Of a DNA stretch of 64,000 nt, positions 7,996 through 16,369 are shown one piece after another (position 1 is the stretch's first letter; each line of letters begins with the position of its first letter). This DNA comes from Planctomycetota bacterium. GTDB taxonomy: Bacteria > Planctomycetota > Phycisphaerae > FEN-1346. Location of the stretch: positions 1-64,000 of the forward strand of contig JAUVZF010000007.1 in NCBI GenBank assembly GCA_030602705.1, given 5' to 3'. The notes under the pieces were generated by a model. It was not told the DNA's origin and did no database searches. It saw only the letters and a list, made by a program, of their open reading frames with translations. The translations under genes and the position numbers were made by a program.

Positions 7996-9468
7996 ATGAG
8001 GCTCAGCGAGTTAGCGGATCGCATTCCCGGCTCGCGTTTGATCGGGCCGGGCGACGTGGACGTTGTGCGTGCGGTTCATGATTCGCGCCGGGTCCGGGCC
8101 GGCGACCTGTTCGTGGCGCTCAGCGGCACGAAGGTCGACGGTCACCGGTTCGTCCAGGCGGCGCTTGAGGCCGGCGCCCGGGCGGCGGTGGTGGAGCGGT
8201 CGGTGGACCTTCCCGGCAGCCCGCCGCTGCTTCTCGTCAGCGACGCCCGCGAGGCCCTTGCCTTGGGTGCGCACGCCCTGGCCGGCGACCCGACGCGGCG
8301 ACTCATCGTTTGCGGCGTAACCGGCACGAACGGCAAGACGACGACCACGTACCTGGTCCGCAGCATCTTCGAGTGCGCGGGCTGGCCGACGGGCGTCCTC
8401 GGCACCATCGGCTACGTCATGGGCCGGCGCGAGATTCCCAGCCGCTTGACGACGCCCGACGCCGACGACCTGGCCGATTACTTCTCCGAGATGGTCGAGG
8501 CCGGGCTGAAGGCGGCCGTCATGGAGGTCTCGAGCCACGCCCTGCACCAGCGCCGCACGGCCGGCATCGCGTTCGACGTAGGCGCCTTTACAAATCTCTA
8601 TCCCGAGCACCTGGATTATCATCCCGATATGTACTCCTACCGGGAAGCAAAGGGCATGCTCTTCGCCGGATTGGCGCCGGGCGCGCGGGCGGTCCTCAAC
8701 GCCGACGAGGACGCAAGCGCCTCGTTCGCGGAAGCGACCGAGGCCGAGGTGCTCTGGTACGGCATCGAGGCGGCCGCCGACGTTCGGGCCGCGGACATCC
8801 GGAGCGACGTCGACGGCAGCCGGTTCGCACTGGTGACGCCGCGCGGACGGGCCGAGATACGCACGGCGTTGCTCGGCCGCCACAACGTGTACAACTGTCT
8901 GACCGCCGCGGCGATTGCCGAGGCCCTTGACGTGCCGCAGGAAGCGATCTCCGAAGGGATCAGGGCGGTCGAGATCGTCCCCGGCCGCCTCGAGCCGGTC
9001 CCGACGCGGCTGCCGGTCAGCGTCCTTGTGGATTATGCACATAAGACAGATGCGCTCAGGCATGCCCTTTCGACGGTGCGGCGGCTGGTCGCGGGGCAGG
9101 GACGGCTGGTCGTGGTGTTCGGGTGCGGCGGGGATCGTGACAGAGGCAAGCGGCCGGCGATGGCCGCCATTGCCGAGCAACTTGCCGACCGCGTGTTCGT
9201 CACCAGCGACAATCCACGCACCGAGCAGCCCGAGGCGATTGCCGATGAGATCCTGGCCGGCTTCTCCTCGATGGAGACCGTTACCGTGGAACTGGACCGG
9301 CGTGCGGCCATCGGACTGGCGCTCGGCGAGGCGGAGCCGGGCGACGTCGTCATCATCGCCGGCAAGGGGCATGAGACCTATCAGATCATCGGCGACGTGA
9401 CGCGGCCGTTCGACGACCGCGAAGTCGCCGCCGAGATCCTGCGAACGTTGGAAGGTGACAGGCACTAA
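7996..9468 (+). CDS. murE: UDP-MurNAc-L-Ala-D-Glu:meso-diaminopimelate ligase MurE
   Basis: ATP-dependent Mur ligase adding the third amino acid of the peptidoglycan stem. The 490 aa show the three Mur domains: N-terminal UDP-binding part with H-D-S-R-R-V-R-A-G-D-L-F-V-A, P-loop G-V-T-G-T-N-G-K-T-T-T, then T-T-P-D and the H-x-L-D-Y-H block in the centre, and a C-terminal domain. The C-terminal D-N-P-R motif (in T-S-D-N-P-R-T-E) is the recognised determinant for meso-diaminopimelate rather than lysine. The stem peptide is therefore probably of the DAP type, as in Gram-negative bacteria. Start ATG behind GGGGATGAG. About 40 bp separate it from ftsI and 44 bp from murF. Confidence 0.95.
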   Translation: MRLSELADRIPGSRLIGPGDVDVVRAVHDSRRVRAGDLFVALSGTKVDGHRFVQAALEAGARAAVVERSVDLPGSPPLLLVSDAREALALGAHALAGDPTRRLIVCGVTGTNGKTTTTYLVRSIFECAGWPTGVLGTIGYVMGRREIPSRLTTPDADDLADYFSEMVEAGLKAAVMEVSSHALHQRRTAGIAFDVGAFTNLYPEHLDYHPDMYSYREAKGMLFAGLAPGARAVLNADEDASASFAEATEAEVLWYGIEAAADVRAADIRSDVDGSRFALVTPRGRAEIRTALLGRHNVYNCLTAAAIAEALDVPQEAISEGIRAVEIVPGRLEPVPTRLPVSVLVDYAHKTDALRHALSTVRRLVAGQGRLVVVFGCGGDRDRGKRPAMAAIAEQLADRVFVTSDNPRTEQPEAIADEILAGFSSMETVTVELDRRAAIGLALGEAEPGDVVIIAGKGHETYQIIGDVTRPFDDREVAAEILRTLEGDRH

Positions 9469-9512
9469 CCGCCGGCTTGGTCCGAGCGCCGGCGCGTCAC
9501 AGACGGGGCGAG

Positions 9513-10931
9513 ATGAAGTTTCGAGTTGACGAAATCGTTGACGCGACCGGCGGCCGCCTGGTTGCGGGGCCACCGGAGGCGGACGCGGGAACCGTCTGCA
9601 CGGACACGCGCTTGCTCGGCGAGGGGCAGACGTTCCTGGCCCTGCGCGGTGAGCGTTTCGACGGGCACGATTTCCTCGTGGATGCCGCCGGCCGAGGGGC
9701 GGCGTGCCTGGTTGTGGACCGCCAGGACCGTCTGCCGGAGTCTGCCCTGTCGCCGACGGTGGCGATGGTGGTTGTCGGCGGCACGCTCGATGCCCTGGCC
9801 GCACTCGGCCGCGCGGCCCGGGCGCGCCTCACGTGCCCGGTCGTTGCCGTGACCGGGTCTTGCGGAAAGACGACCGTCAAGGACATGCTGGGTGAGATCC
9901 TGATCCGTCACCTGCGCGGGCGCACGCCGCGCGACAGTTTCAACAACCAGATCGGCGTGCCGCTGACGCTCCTTGACGCCGAGCCCGAGGACGAGTTTGT
10001 CGTGTGCGAGATCGGCACGAGCGCCCCTGGCGAGGTCGCCCACCTGGCACAGATCGCCCGGCCGACCATTGGAATCGTGACGCTCGTCGCGCCGGTCCAT
10101 CTCGAAGGCCTCGGTACGCTCGAAGACATTGCCGAAGAGAAGGCGGCGCTGGTCGAGGCCATCCCGCCGGACGGCGCCGCTATCCTGAACGCCGACGACC
10201 CGCGTGTGGCGGCTATGGCCCAGCGGTGCCGCGGCCGCGTCGTGACGGTCGGCCTGACGTGGGAGGCCGACTTTCAGGCGGGTCACGTGATCCAGACGGA
10301 CCGCGGCCTGTACTTTACGACGACCGGCTCGGCGGGCTTTGAGATTCCCGTGTTAGGTGAGCACCAGGCGGTGTTGGCGCTGGCGGCTGCTGCCGCGGCG
10401 CGCGAGTTGGGTGTGTCGCTCGAGGATTCGGCTGCGGCGCTGCGCGTTTTCAAGCCGCCGCCGATGCGGCTGGTCGCCGAGGAAGCCGGCGACGTGGTCG
10501 TCGTCAACGACGCCTACAACGCCAGCCCCAGCAGCATGGCGGTGGCGCTGGGGCTGCTGGCTCTCTGGCCCGAGCGGCGGAAGGTGTTCTTCTGCGGCGA
10601 CATGCTCGAACTGGGCGCCGAGAGCCGCACCCATCACGAGCAACTCGGACGGGTGATCGCCGAATCCGGCGTGGTACGGCTCGTTTGCGTCGGCGCCGAA
10701 TCGAAGGCGACCGCCGCCACGGCCGTCGCGGCCGGTCTGGCGGCCGAGAACGTGATGAGCGTGCCGGACGCCGACGCCGCAGCCGCAATTGCTTCAGACG
10801 TGGTTGCCGACGGCGATGTTGTTCTCGTCAAAGGGTCGCGTGCCGTGCGAATGGAGACCGTGGCGGAAGTGATTCTTGCCGCGCGGCGGGCACTGGGCGA
10901 CAGGCCGCAGGGCACTCGCGGTCCGGCATAA
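9513..10931 (+). CDS. murF: UDP-MurNAc-tripeptide:D-Ala-D-Ala ligase MurF
   Basis: Completes the muramyl pentapeptide by adding D-Ala-D-Ala, using the dipeptide made by Ddl encoded downstream. Seen in the sequence: T-D-T-R-L near the N-terminus, the P-loop V-T-G-S-C-G-K-T-T-V-K, S-F-N-N-Q-I-G-V-P-L-T-L (a strong MurF signature), E-I-G-T-S-A-P-G-E, the N-A-D-D block, and N-D-A-Y-N-A-S-P-S-S-M plus G-D-M-L-E-L-G in the C-terminal domain. I place the start at ATG 9513, behind GGGGCGAG, giving 472 aa. A start 36 bp upstream would only add Arg-rich residues. A repeat-filled gap of about 260 bp follows before mraY. Confidence 0.95.
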   Translation: MKFRVDEIVDATGGRLVAGPPEADAGTVCTDTRLLGEGQTFLALRGERFDGHDFLVDAAGRGAACLVVDRQDRLPESALSPTVAMVVVGGTLDALAALGRAARARLTCPVVAVTGSCGKTTVKDMLGEILIRHLRGRTPRDSFNNQIGVPLTLLDAEPEDEFVVCEIGTSAPGEVAHLAQIARPTIGIVTLVAPVHLEGLGTLEDIAEEKAALVEAIPPDGAAILNADDPRVAAMAQRCRGRVVTVGLTWEADFQAGHVIQTDRGLYFTTTGSAGFEIPVLGEHQAVLALAAAAAARELGVSLEDSAAALRVFKPPPMRLVAEEAGDVVVVNDAYNASPSSMAVALGLLALWPERRKVFFCGDMLELGAESRTHHEQLGRVIAESGVVRLVCVGAESKATAATAVAAGLAAENVMSVPDADAAAAIASDVVADGDVVLVKGSRAVRMETVAEVILAARRALGDRPQGTRGPA

Positions 10932-10935
10932 GTTT

Positions 10936-11016
10936 TGCGCGGTGGGTCTCCGTACCCACCGCGCAAGACGGCGAATATCCGCGGCGGGTACGGAGACCCG
11001 CCGCGCACCAAGTTTA
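10936..11016. repeat. Pair of palindromic repeats, family GCGCGG(T/C)GGGTCTCCG
   Basis: Two head-to-head copies of the same unit: one reads GCGCGGTGGGTCTCCGTACC, and the second, 30 bp on, is GCGGCGGGTACGGAGACCCG. Related units occur at 25745-25820 and 51697-51733. The units are GC-rich imperfect palindromes found only between genes or at gene breaks, like REP sequences. Confidence 0.7.
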
Positions 11017-11048
11017 GCAGATTTATGTAGGACCGCATAACCATAACG

Positions 11049-11179
11049 GATATCCCACACCCGGAGGGTGGTCCTCCGGTCCCGCGACAGGCGCGAGCGG
11101 GATGAGTCGGGCCCTCGGGTCGGGCGCGCCGAAACCTGGGTCACGGGCGCACCCGAACTCGAGGGCCCCGTGGGATATC
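11049..11179 (+). promoter_or_regulatory. Multi-stem structured element directly upstream of mraY
   Basis: A perfect 10-bp outer stem (GATATCCCAC 11049-11058 with GTGGGATATC 11170-11179) closes three hairpins. The first is 11061-11079 (7-bp stem, 5-nt loop). The second is 11081-11101 (5-bp stem). The third is a long arm at 11109-11168 with a 9-bp perfect base (GGGCCCTCG with CGAGGGCCC) and about 13 further pairs broken by one bulge and one mismatch. The mraY ribosome binding site GGAG (11182-11185) starts 3 nt after the closing stem and the ATG is at 11194. It could be an RNA leader controlling mraY or a complex palindromic repeat. The pairing itself is read directly from the sequence. Confidence 0.55.
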
Positions 11180-11193
11180 ATGGAGTCAGATAG

Positions 11194-12324
11194 ATGTTTT
11201 ACCAGTCGTTATTCTACTTCCAGGAGTTCCTCCAGGAGGTCGGCCTCTGGCGGTACGCCAACGTGTTCCGCTACCAGACGTTCCGCATGATGTTCGCCAT
11301 CGTGACGAGTTTCTTCCTCCTGATGGCGCTGGCGCCGGCGGTGATACGCATCCTGAAGTACCTGAAGGTGCGGGGCGGGACGGACTTCGGCAACAAGACG
11401 ATCGACCAGATTTACGCCTCGCGTGCCTCGACGCCGACGATGGGCGGCGTCCTGATCCTGTCGGCGGTGCTGGTCTCGACGATCCTGTGGGCCGACATCT
11501 TCAACTTCCACGTCTTCCTGGGGCTTCTGACCGTCGTCTGGCTCGGTCTGCTCGGCGGCGTGGACGATTACATGAAACTCGTCAAGAAGAGCCGGTCGGG
11601 CCTCCGGATGTGGGAGAAACTGCTCTTCCAGATCGGCCTGGCGTTTCTGCTGGCGTTCTTCCTTTACCAGATGCGCGACTCGATCCGGCTGCCGGAGGAC
11701 GGCACGGGCATCGCCCTGAACCTGCCCTTCTACAAGTTCCCGATACCCCTGCCGCTCTGGATCTTTGCGGTGGTGTGCGTTCTGGTGGTGGCGGGGACGA
11801 GCAACGCGGTCAACCTGACCGACGGCATGGACGGGTTGGCCGTGGGCAGCATGGTGCCGCCGACCGTCGTGTTTCTGATCATCAGTTACATCGCCGGGCG
11901 GGTCGATTATTCGGCGTATCTGTATGTGCCGTATGTGTCGGGCGTCGGCGAACTGTCGGTCTTCTGCGGGGCGGTGCTGGGCGCGTGCCTGGGGTTCCTC
12001 TGGTACAACTGTTCGCCGGCCCAGGTGTTCATGGGCGACACGGGCAGTCTGGCCCTCGGCGGAGCCATCGGATACGTCGCGATGGCGACGCGGCAGGAGG
12101 TGATGCTGCTCGTGGCGGGGGGGCTGTTCGTCATGGAGGCGATGAGCGTCATCCTCCAGATCGGCTTCTTCAAGGCGACGGGCGGGCGGCGAATCTTTCG
12201 GATGTCGCCCATCCACCACCATTTCCAGTTGGGAGGATGGACCGAAACGCAGACCGTCGTCCGGTTCTGGCTTCTCGGCGCCATGTTTGCCGCCCTGGCC
12301 CTGGCGACGCTGAAACTGAGATGA
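11194..12324 (+). CDS. mraY: Phospho-N-acetylmuramoyl-pentapeptide transferase MraY
   Basis: Integral membrane enzyme that transfers phospho-MurNAc-pentapeptide to undecaprenyl phosphate, making lipid I. The 376-aa length and about ten hydrophobic helices match the family. Diagnostic blocks: S-T-P-T-M-G-G after helix 1, G-x-V-D-D-Y-M-K (catalytic Asp pair region), S-N-A-V-N-L-T-D-G-M-D-G-L, F-M-G-D-T-G-S-L-A-L-G-G, and the terminal M-S-P-I-H-H-H-F-Q-L-G-G-W. The ATG follows GGAG by 8 nt, right after the structured element. In most bacteria murD would come next. Here it is replaced by a repeat and ftsW. Confidence 0.96.
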   Translation: MFYQSLFYFQEFLQEVGLWRYANVFRYQTFRMMFAIVTSFFLLMALAPAVIRILKYLKVRGGTDFGNKTIDQIYASRASTPTMGGVLILSAVLVSTILWADIFNFHVFLGLLTVVWLGLLGGVDDYMKLVKKSRSGLRMWEKLLFQIGLAFLLAFFLYQMRDSIRLPEDGTGIALNLPFYKFPIPLPLWIFAVVCVLVVAGTSNAVNLTDGMDGLAVGSMVPPTVVFLIISYIAGRVDYSAYLYVPYVSGVGELSVFCGAVLGACLGFLWYNCSPAQVFMGDTGSLALGGAIGYVAMATRQEVMLLVAGGLFVMEAMSVILQIGFFKATGGRRIFRMSPIHHHFQLGGWTETQTVVRFWLLGAMFAALALATLKLR

Positions 12325-12360
12325 CACAGCCGGCCGCCGACATCGTCGGACGGGCCATCC

Positions 12361-12466
12361 GTTGGCGCCGGCGCCGGCCAGGATGCGCCGGGGATAAACC
12401 CCGGCGCTACGGCCAAGGTTGTAGCGCCGGGCTTTATGCCCGGCGGCCGTTGGGGCCGGCGCGGTT
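12361..12466. repeat. Mosaic palindromic repeat (two hairpin modules) between mraY and ftsW
   Basis: Two adjacent hairpins: module A GCGCCGGGGATAAACCCCGG and module B GCGCCGGGCTTTATGCCCGG, joined by TACGGCCAAGG and TTGTA. The same modules occur at 46935-47030 on the other strand but in the opposite order, and a degenerate module A is at about 24340. This A-B/B-A shuffling resembles BIME elements built from REP units. The element occupies the slot where murD is normally found. Confidence 0.75.
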
Positions 12467-12490
12467 CGCATGAAGCACGGGAGGCATGAC

Positions 12491-13684
12491 ATGACCACAG
12501 CGGCACAGCCGGTGGCACGCAGCGGGGGCCGCAACGTGCCGACCGACACGATGGGCCGCCCGCTGACCGAGCCGTGCATCCTCTTCCTGATCGTGTTGGC
12601 GCTGGTGACGCTCGGCGTGCTGCTCGTTTACAGCGCCAGCCGGACGGCCGACGCCGCCGACACGACCCGCTATTTTCCGAAGCAGGCGTACTTTGCCCTG
12701 GCGGGGCTGGGGGTGTTTATCCTCGGCGCGATCGTTCCCTACCATCGGCTCAACCGTTGGTGGGTGGCCATTGGGGTGTTGGTCCTGGCGGTCGGACTTC
12801 TGGTGCTGGTTCTGTTCATCGGCAGCGGGCGCGGCGGCGCGAGGCGGTTTCTGAACCTGCCGCTCGGGCTGCACTTCCAGCCGTCGGAACTGGCGAAGTT
12901 TGCCGTCGTGATCTTCCTGGCCTGGTTCTACGGCCGGTCGAAGGCGCGGGCGCGCAACTTCGTCAGGAGTTTCCTCCCCGCCATCTTCGTCATCGGGGGG
13001 GTCTGCTGGCTAATCGTCAAGGAGGACTTCGGCACGGCCGCGCTGGTGGGCGCGGTGGCGGTGATCCTGTGCCTCATCGCCGGGTGGCGGTGGTGGTTCC
13101 CGACGCTGATCCTGGCGCCGGCCGCCGTCGGCGCCTACGTCACCGTCTGGCTGGTTCCCTACCGCCTGGACCGGCTGAAGGTATGGCTCGACCCGTGGGA
13201 GTACTTCACCGGCGCCGGGTGGCACGTGTGCCAGAGCCTCATGGCCCTCGGCAGCGGCGGCCTGACCGGCGTGGGCCTGGGCGCCGGCATCCAGAAACTG
13301 TACATCCCCGACAACGCGACCGATTTCATCTTCGCGGTCCTGTGTGAGGAGATGGGCATTCTGGGCGGCATCATGGTCATCGGCCTGTTCGGCGTGTTCG
13401 TGTGGCGTGCGGGGAAGATCGTCCGGTCGGCGCCGGACCGGTTCGCCTTCCTGCTGGCATCGGGCATTCTGCTCGTGATCGGTCTTCAGGCGATCATGAA
13501 CATCGGCGTCGTGACGAGCGCCCTGCCGGCCAAGGGCATCGGCCTGCCGCTGGTCAGTTACGGCGGGTCGAGCCTGGTGATGATGTGCTTCGCGGCGGGG
13601 CTGCTGGCCTCCATCGCAAGGCGGCGCGATGCGCAGGCGGCCGGCATCAGGCCGCTGGTCCACGTGCCGGCCAGACGAGGCTGA
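12491..13684 (+). CDS. ftsW: Septal peptidoglycan polymerase FtsW (SEDS family)
   Basis: SEDS glycosyltransferase that polymerises lipid II at the septum together with FtsI. The 397-aa product has about ten membrane helices and the family blocks L-V-Y-S-A-S, G-A-R-R-F-L-N at the first periplasmic loop, F-Q-P-S-E-L-A-K (with the conserved Glu-Lys), K-E-D-F-G-T-A, the large loop with the Q-S-L-M-A-L-G-S-G-G block, D-F-I-F-A-V-L-C-E-E, and G-L-P-L-V-S-Y-G-G-S-S at the end. I chose ATG 12491 because GGGAGG lies 6 nt upstream. An in-frame ATG at 12470 falls within the repeat edge. It could be RodA by sequence alone, but the position next to murG favours FtsW. Confidence 0.92.
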   Translation: MTTAAQPVARSGGRNVPTDTMGRPLTEPCILFLIVLALVTLGVLLVYSASRTADAADTTRYFPKQAYFALAGLGVFILGAIVPYHRLNRWWVAIGVLVLAVGLLVLVLFIGSGRGGARRFLNLPLGLHFQPSELAKFAVVIFLAWFYGRSKARARNFVRSFLPAIFVIGGVCWLIVKEDFGTAALVGAVAVILCLIAGWRWWFPTLILAPAAVGAYVTVWLVPYRLDRLKVWLDPWEYFTGAGWHVCQSLMALGSGGLTGVGLGAGIQKLYIPDNATDFIFAVLCEEMGILGGIMVIGLFGVFVWRAGKIVRSAPDRFAFLLASGILLVIGLQAIMNIGVVTSALPAKGIGLPLVSYGGSSLVMMCFAAGLLASIARRRDAQAAGIRPLVHVPARRG

Positions 13685-13698
13685 GGACACCCATCGGC

Positions 13699-14916
13699 AT
13701 GCGCGAAACGGGGCGGCGAATCTTCATGGCAGGCGGCGGCACGGGGGGACATCTGTATCCCGGCCTGGCCGTGGCCGAGGCGATTCACCGGCTCCAGCCC
13801 GAAGCGGCCATCGCCTTCTCCTGCACGCGCCGGCCCATCGACCGGAAGGTCCTGGCGGACTGTGGCTTCCCCGTGACGCCGATCAGCGCCCGGCCGTTCC
13901 GGACGGCCCCATGGACGTGGCCGGTCTTCGTGGTGGGCCTCGTGCGGAGCGGCAACCAGGCCCGCCGCCGGCTTCGCGAGTTCTGTCCCGACGTGGTCCT
14001 CGGCCTCGGCGGATACGGCAGTTACGCCCCCGTGCGGGTCGGCCAGAAATACGGCGTCGCCACCGCGATCCTCAACCCGGACATCGTGCCGGGCAGGGCG
14101 AACCGACGCCTGGCGAGACGGTCCGACCGCATCTTCTGCCAGTTCAAGGAGACCGTCGAGTTGCTCGGCGACCGGGCCCGTCTGACCGGGTGCCCGGTCA
14201 GGCCGAGCCTCCTCGCCTGCACCCGCGAAGAGGGGCGCCGGGCGTTCGGCCTGGACCCCGAGCGGCAAACGCTCCTCGTCACGGGCGCGAGCCTCGGCGC
14301 CCGAACCGTCAACCGTGCGGCTGTTGCGATGCTCCGCCGGCGCGGCCTGCCGGAGGGCTGGCAGGTGCTTCATCTGACCGGCCACGGCCAGTACGAGGAC
14401 GTGTCGGCAAGTTACGAGGGGCTCGCGGTTCCCGCCGCCGTCCGGCCGTATGCCGAGAAGATGGGCCTCGCCTACGCCGCCGCCGACCTGGCCGTGGCCA
14501 GGGCCGGGGCGTCCACCATCGCCGAACTGCTGGCGGCCGCCGTGCCGGCCGTCTTCATGCCGTACCCGTTCCATCGCGACCAGCATCAGGTGCGGCAGGC
14601 ACGGGCCGTCGAGGCGACCGGCGCGGCGGTCGTCGTCCAAGACCGTCCGGACGATCCCGGCACGTGGCAGCGCCTGGCCGAGACGGTCACGGCGCTCGTG
14701 ATGGATTCCGGCCGTCTGGATGGGATGCGTGAGTGTGCCCGCGCGGCCGCCCGCCCCGATGCGGCCGAGGACGTTGCGCGCCGGGTTCTGGAACTCGCCG
14801 ACGGCGTCGCACGGCGCCGACACGCGCAGATTGAATCCGAGATGGCCCCCGCCGGGCGAGACGTTGACACCGCCGCCTGCGCACCTTACACTCGAACCGG
14901 AGACGGAAACGGATGA
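13699..14916 (+). CDS. murG: UDP-GlcNAc:lipid I N-acetylglucosaminyltransferase MurG
   Basis: Makes lipid II on the inner face of the membrane. GT28 fold: N-terminal loop G-G-G-T-G-G-H-L-Y-P, second Gly-rich loop G-L-G-G-Y-G-S, C-terminal loop T-G-A-S-L-G-A-R, and the donor-binding R-A-G-A-S-T-I-A-E-L followed by Y-P-F-H-R-D-Q-H-Q. Two changes are notable. The usual E-Q-N-x-x-P-G-x-x-N block is L-N-P-D-I-V-P-G-R-A-N, and the usual Ser before R-A-G-A-S is Ala. At 405 aa it is about 40 residues longer than typical, because of a Pro/Arg-rich C-terminal tail. The start ATG 13699 is 15 bp after ftsW. The stop overlaps murC (ATGA). Confidence 0.9.
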   Translation: MRETGRRIFMAGGGTGGHLYPGLAVAEAIHRLQPEAAIAFSCTRRPIDRKVLADCGFPVTPISARPFRTAPWTWPVFVVGLVRSGNQARRRLREFCPDVVLGLGGYGSYAPVRVGQKYGVATAILNPDIVPGRANRRLARRSDRIFCQFKETVELLGDRARLTGCPVRPSLLACTREEGRRAFGLDPERQTLLVTGASLGARTVNRAAVAMLRRRGLPEGWQVLHLTGHGQYEDVSASYEGLAVPAAVRPYAEKMGLAYAAADLAVARAGASTIAELLAAAVPAVFMPYPFHRDQHQVRQARAVEATGAAVVVQDRPDDPGTWQRLAETVTALVMDSGRLDGMRECARAAARPDAAEDVARRVLELADGVARRRHAQIESEMAPAGRDVDTAACAPYTRTGDGNG

Positions 14917-16349
14917 CCCCCTCAAACTCACGACCGCCGTCCGGACCTTACGCAGGACGCTCGATCCATTTCATCGGCGTGGGCGGATGCGGCATGAGCG
15001 GCCTGGCGGAATTCGTCCTCACCGAAGGCGGCCAGGTCAGCGGGTCCGACATCAAGGCCGGCGCCGTGACCGAACGCCTGGCACAACGGGGGGCGACCAT
15101 CCACATCGGGCATGGCGAGGGGAACGTCCCGGCGGGGGCGGACCTCGTTGTCCATAGCGCTGCCGTCACGGCGGACAATCCCGAACTCCTCGAGGCCCGT
15201 CGCCGGGGCACTGCCACGCTGAAGTACGCCGAGTTCCTCGGCCAACTGATGACGCTCAGGCTGGGCATCGCCGTCAGCGGGACACACGGCAAGAGCACGA
15301 CGACGGCCATGGTGGCCTACGTGCTGTCGGAGGCGGGGCTGGATCCGAGTTTCGTCATCGGCGCCGACGTGCCGCAACTCGGCGGCGGGGCGCACGTTGG
15401 CAACGGACCGCATCTGGTGGTCGAGGCCTGCGAGTACGACCGCTCGTTTCTGAAATTCGCGCCGCATGCCGCCGCCGTGTTGAACGTCGAGGAGGACCAT
15501 CTCGATTACTTCCGGGACCTGCCGGACATTCGGGATGCGTTTGCCGATTTTGCGTCTCGCACGGTGACCGAGGGCCTGCTCGTCGTCAACGGGGCCGACC
15601 CCGGCATGGACGAGGTTGCCGCCCGGGCCCGCTGCCGCGTCGAGACGTTCGGCATCGGCGGCGGGTGGGATTGGCATGCCGAGAACCTGCACGCCGACGC
15701 CGGGCGATACGCGTTCGACGTGTACCGCCGGGACGTGCTGTTTGCCTCGGTCAACCTTGCGCTGGCCGGCGAGCACCACGTCATGAACGCCCTGGCGGCA
15801 ACGGCGCTCAGCGCGTGGGCGGGTGCGCCGGCGGAGGCGATCGGCGGGGCGCTCGGACGGTTCCAGGGCGCATCGCGGCGCATGGAGGTCCTTGGCCGGA
15901 TCGCAGACGTGACGGTCGTGGACGACTACGCCCATCATCCGACGGAGATCCGTGCGACGCTCGCGGCCGCACGTCAGCGGTTCTCGCCGCGGCGCCTGTG
16001 GGTGGTGTTCCAGCCGCATCAGCACAGCCGCACGCGGTTCCTGCTAAAAGATTTTGCGCAGGCGCTGAAGGTGGCCGATAAGATTATCGTCCCGGATATC
16101 TACTTCGTCCGCGATAGCGAGAACGAGCGTCAGGCCGTCTGCAGCCAGGACCTGGTGAAGGAGATCAAGCGCCTGGGTGCCGATGCGCGGTACGTCGAGG
16201 ACTTCGATTCCATCCGCCGGCACCTGATTGAGGGCTTGGGTCCCGGCGACGTGCTCATGACCATGGGCGCCGGCGACGTGTGGCGCCTCGCGGAGCCGCT
16301 GCTGGCAGACCTTGTCGGGGCGCCTGGCCGGGGTCAGTCCCAGGCTTGA
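14913..16349 (+). CDS. murC: UDP-N-acetylmuramate:L-alanine ligase MurC
   Basis: First Mur ligase of the pathway, attaching L-Ala to UDP-MurNAc. Seen: Rossmann-like start H-F-I-G-V-G-G-C-G-M-S-G-L-A, H-S-A-A-V, P-loop A-V-S-G-T-H-G-K-S-T-T-T, the central E-A-C-E-Y-D-R-S-F-L block, E-E-D-H-L-D-Y-F, N-A-L-A-A, and the C-terminal V-D-D-Y-A-H-H-P-T-E-I and F-Q-P-H-Q-H-S-R-T blocks, all MurC-specific. The 478-aa length is normal. It overlaps murG by 4 bp, so coupling is expected. murB follows after 20 bp. Confidence 0.95.
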   Translation: MTPSNSRPPSGPYAGRSIHFIGVGGCGMSGLAEFVLTEGGQVSGSDIKAGAVTERLAQRGATIHIGHGEGNVPAGADLVVHSAAVTADNPELLEARRRGTATLKYAEFLGQLMTLRLGIAVSGTHGKSTTTAMVAYVLSEAGLDPSFVIGADVPQLGGGAHVGNGPHLVVEACEYDRSFLKFAPHAAAVLNVEEDHLDYFRDLPDIRDAFADFASRTVTEGLLVVNGADPGMDEVAARARCRVETFGIGGGWDWHAENLHADAGRYAFDVYRRDVLFASVNLALAGEHHVMNALAATALSAWAGAPAEAIGGALGRFQGASRRMEVLGRIADVTVVDDYAHHPTEIRATLAAARQRFSPRRLWVVFQPHQHSRTRFLLKDFAQALKVADKIIVPDIYFVRDSENERQAVCSQDLVKEIKRLGADARYVEDFDSIRRHLIEGLGPGDVLMTMGAGDVWRLAEPLLADLVGAPGRGQSQA

Positions 16350-16369
16350 GCGCACGCAGAGGAAGCGCG

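Noticed and set aside
8011-9804. 597-codon minus-strand frame opposite murE
   Set aside because: murE motifs are complete on the plus strand. The antisense frame has no start site or recognisable domain.
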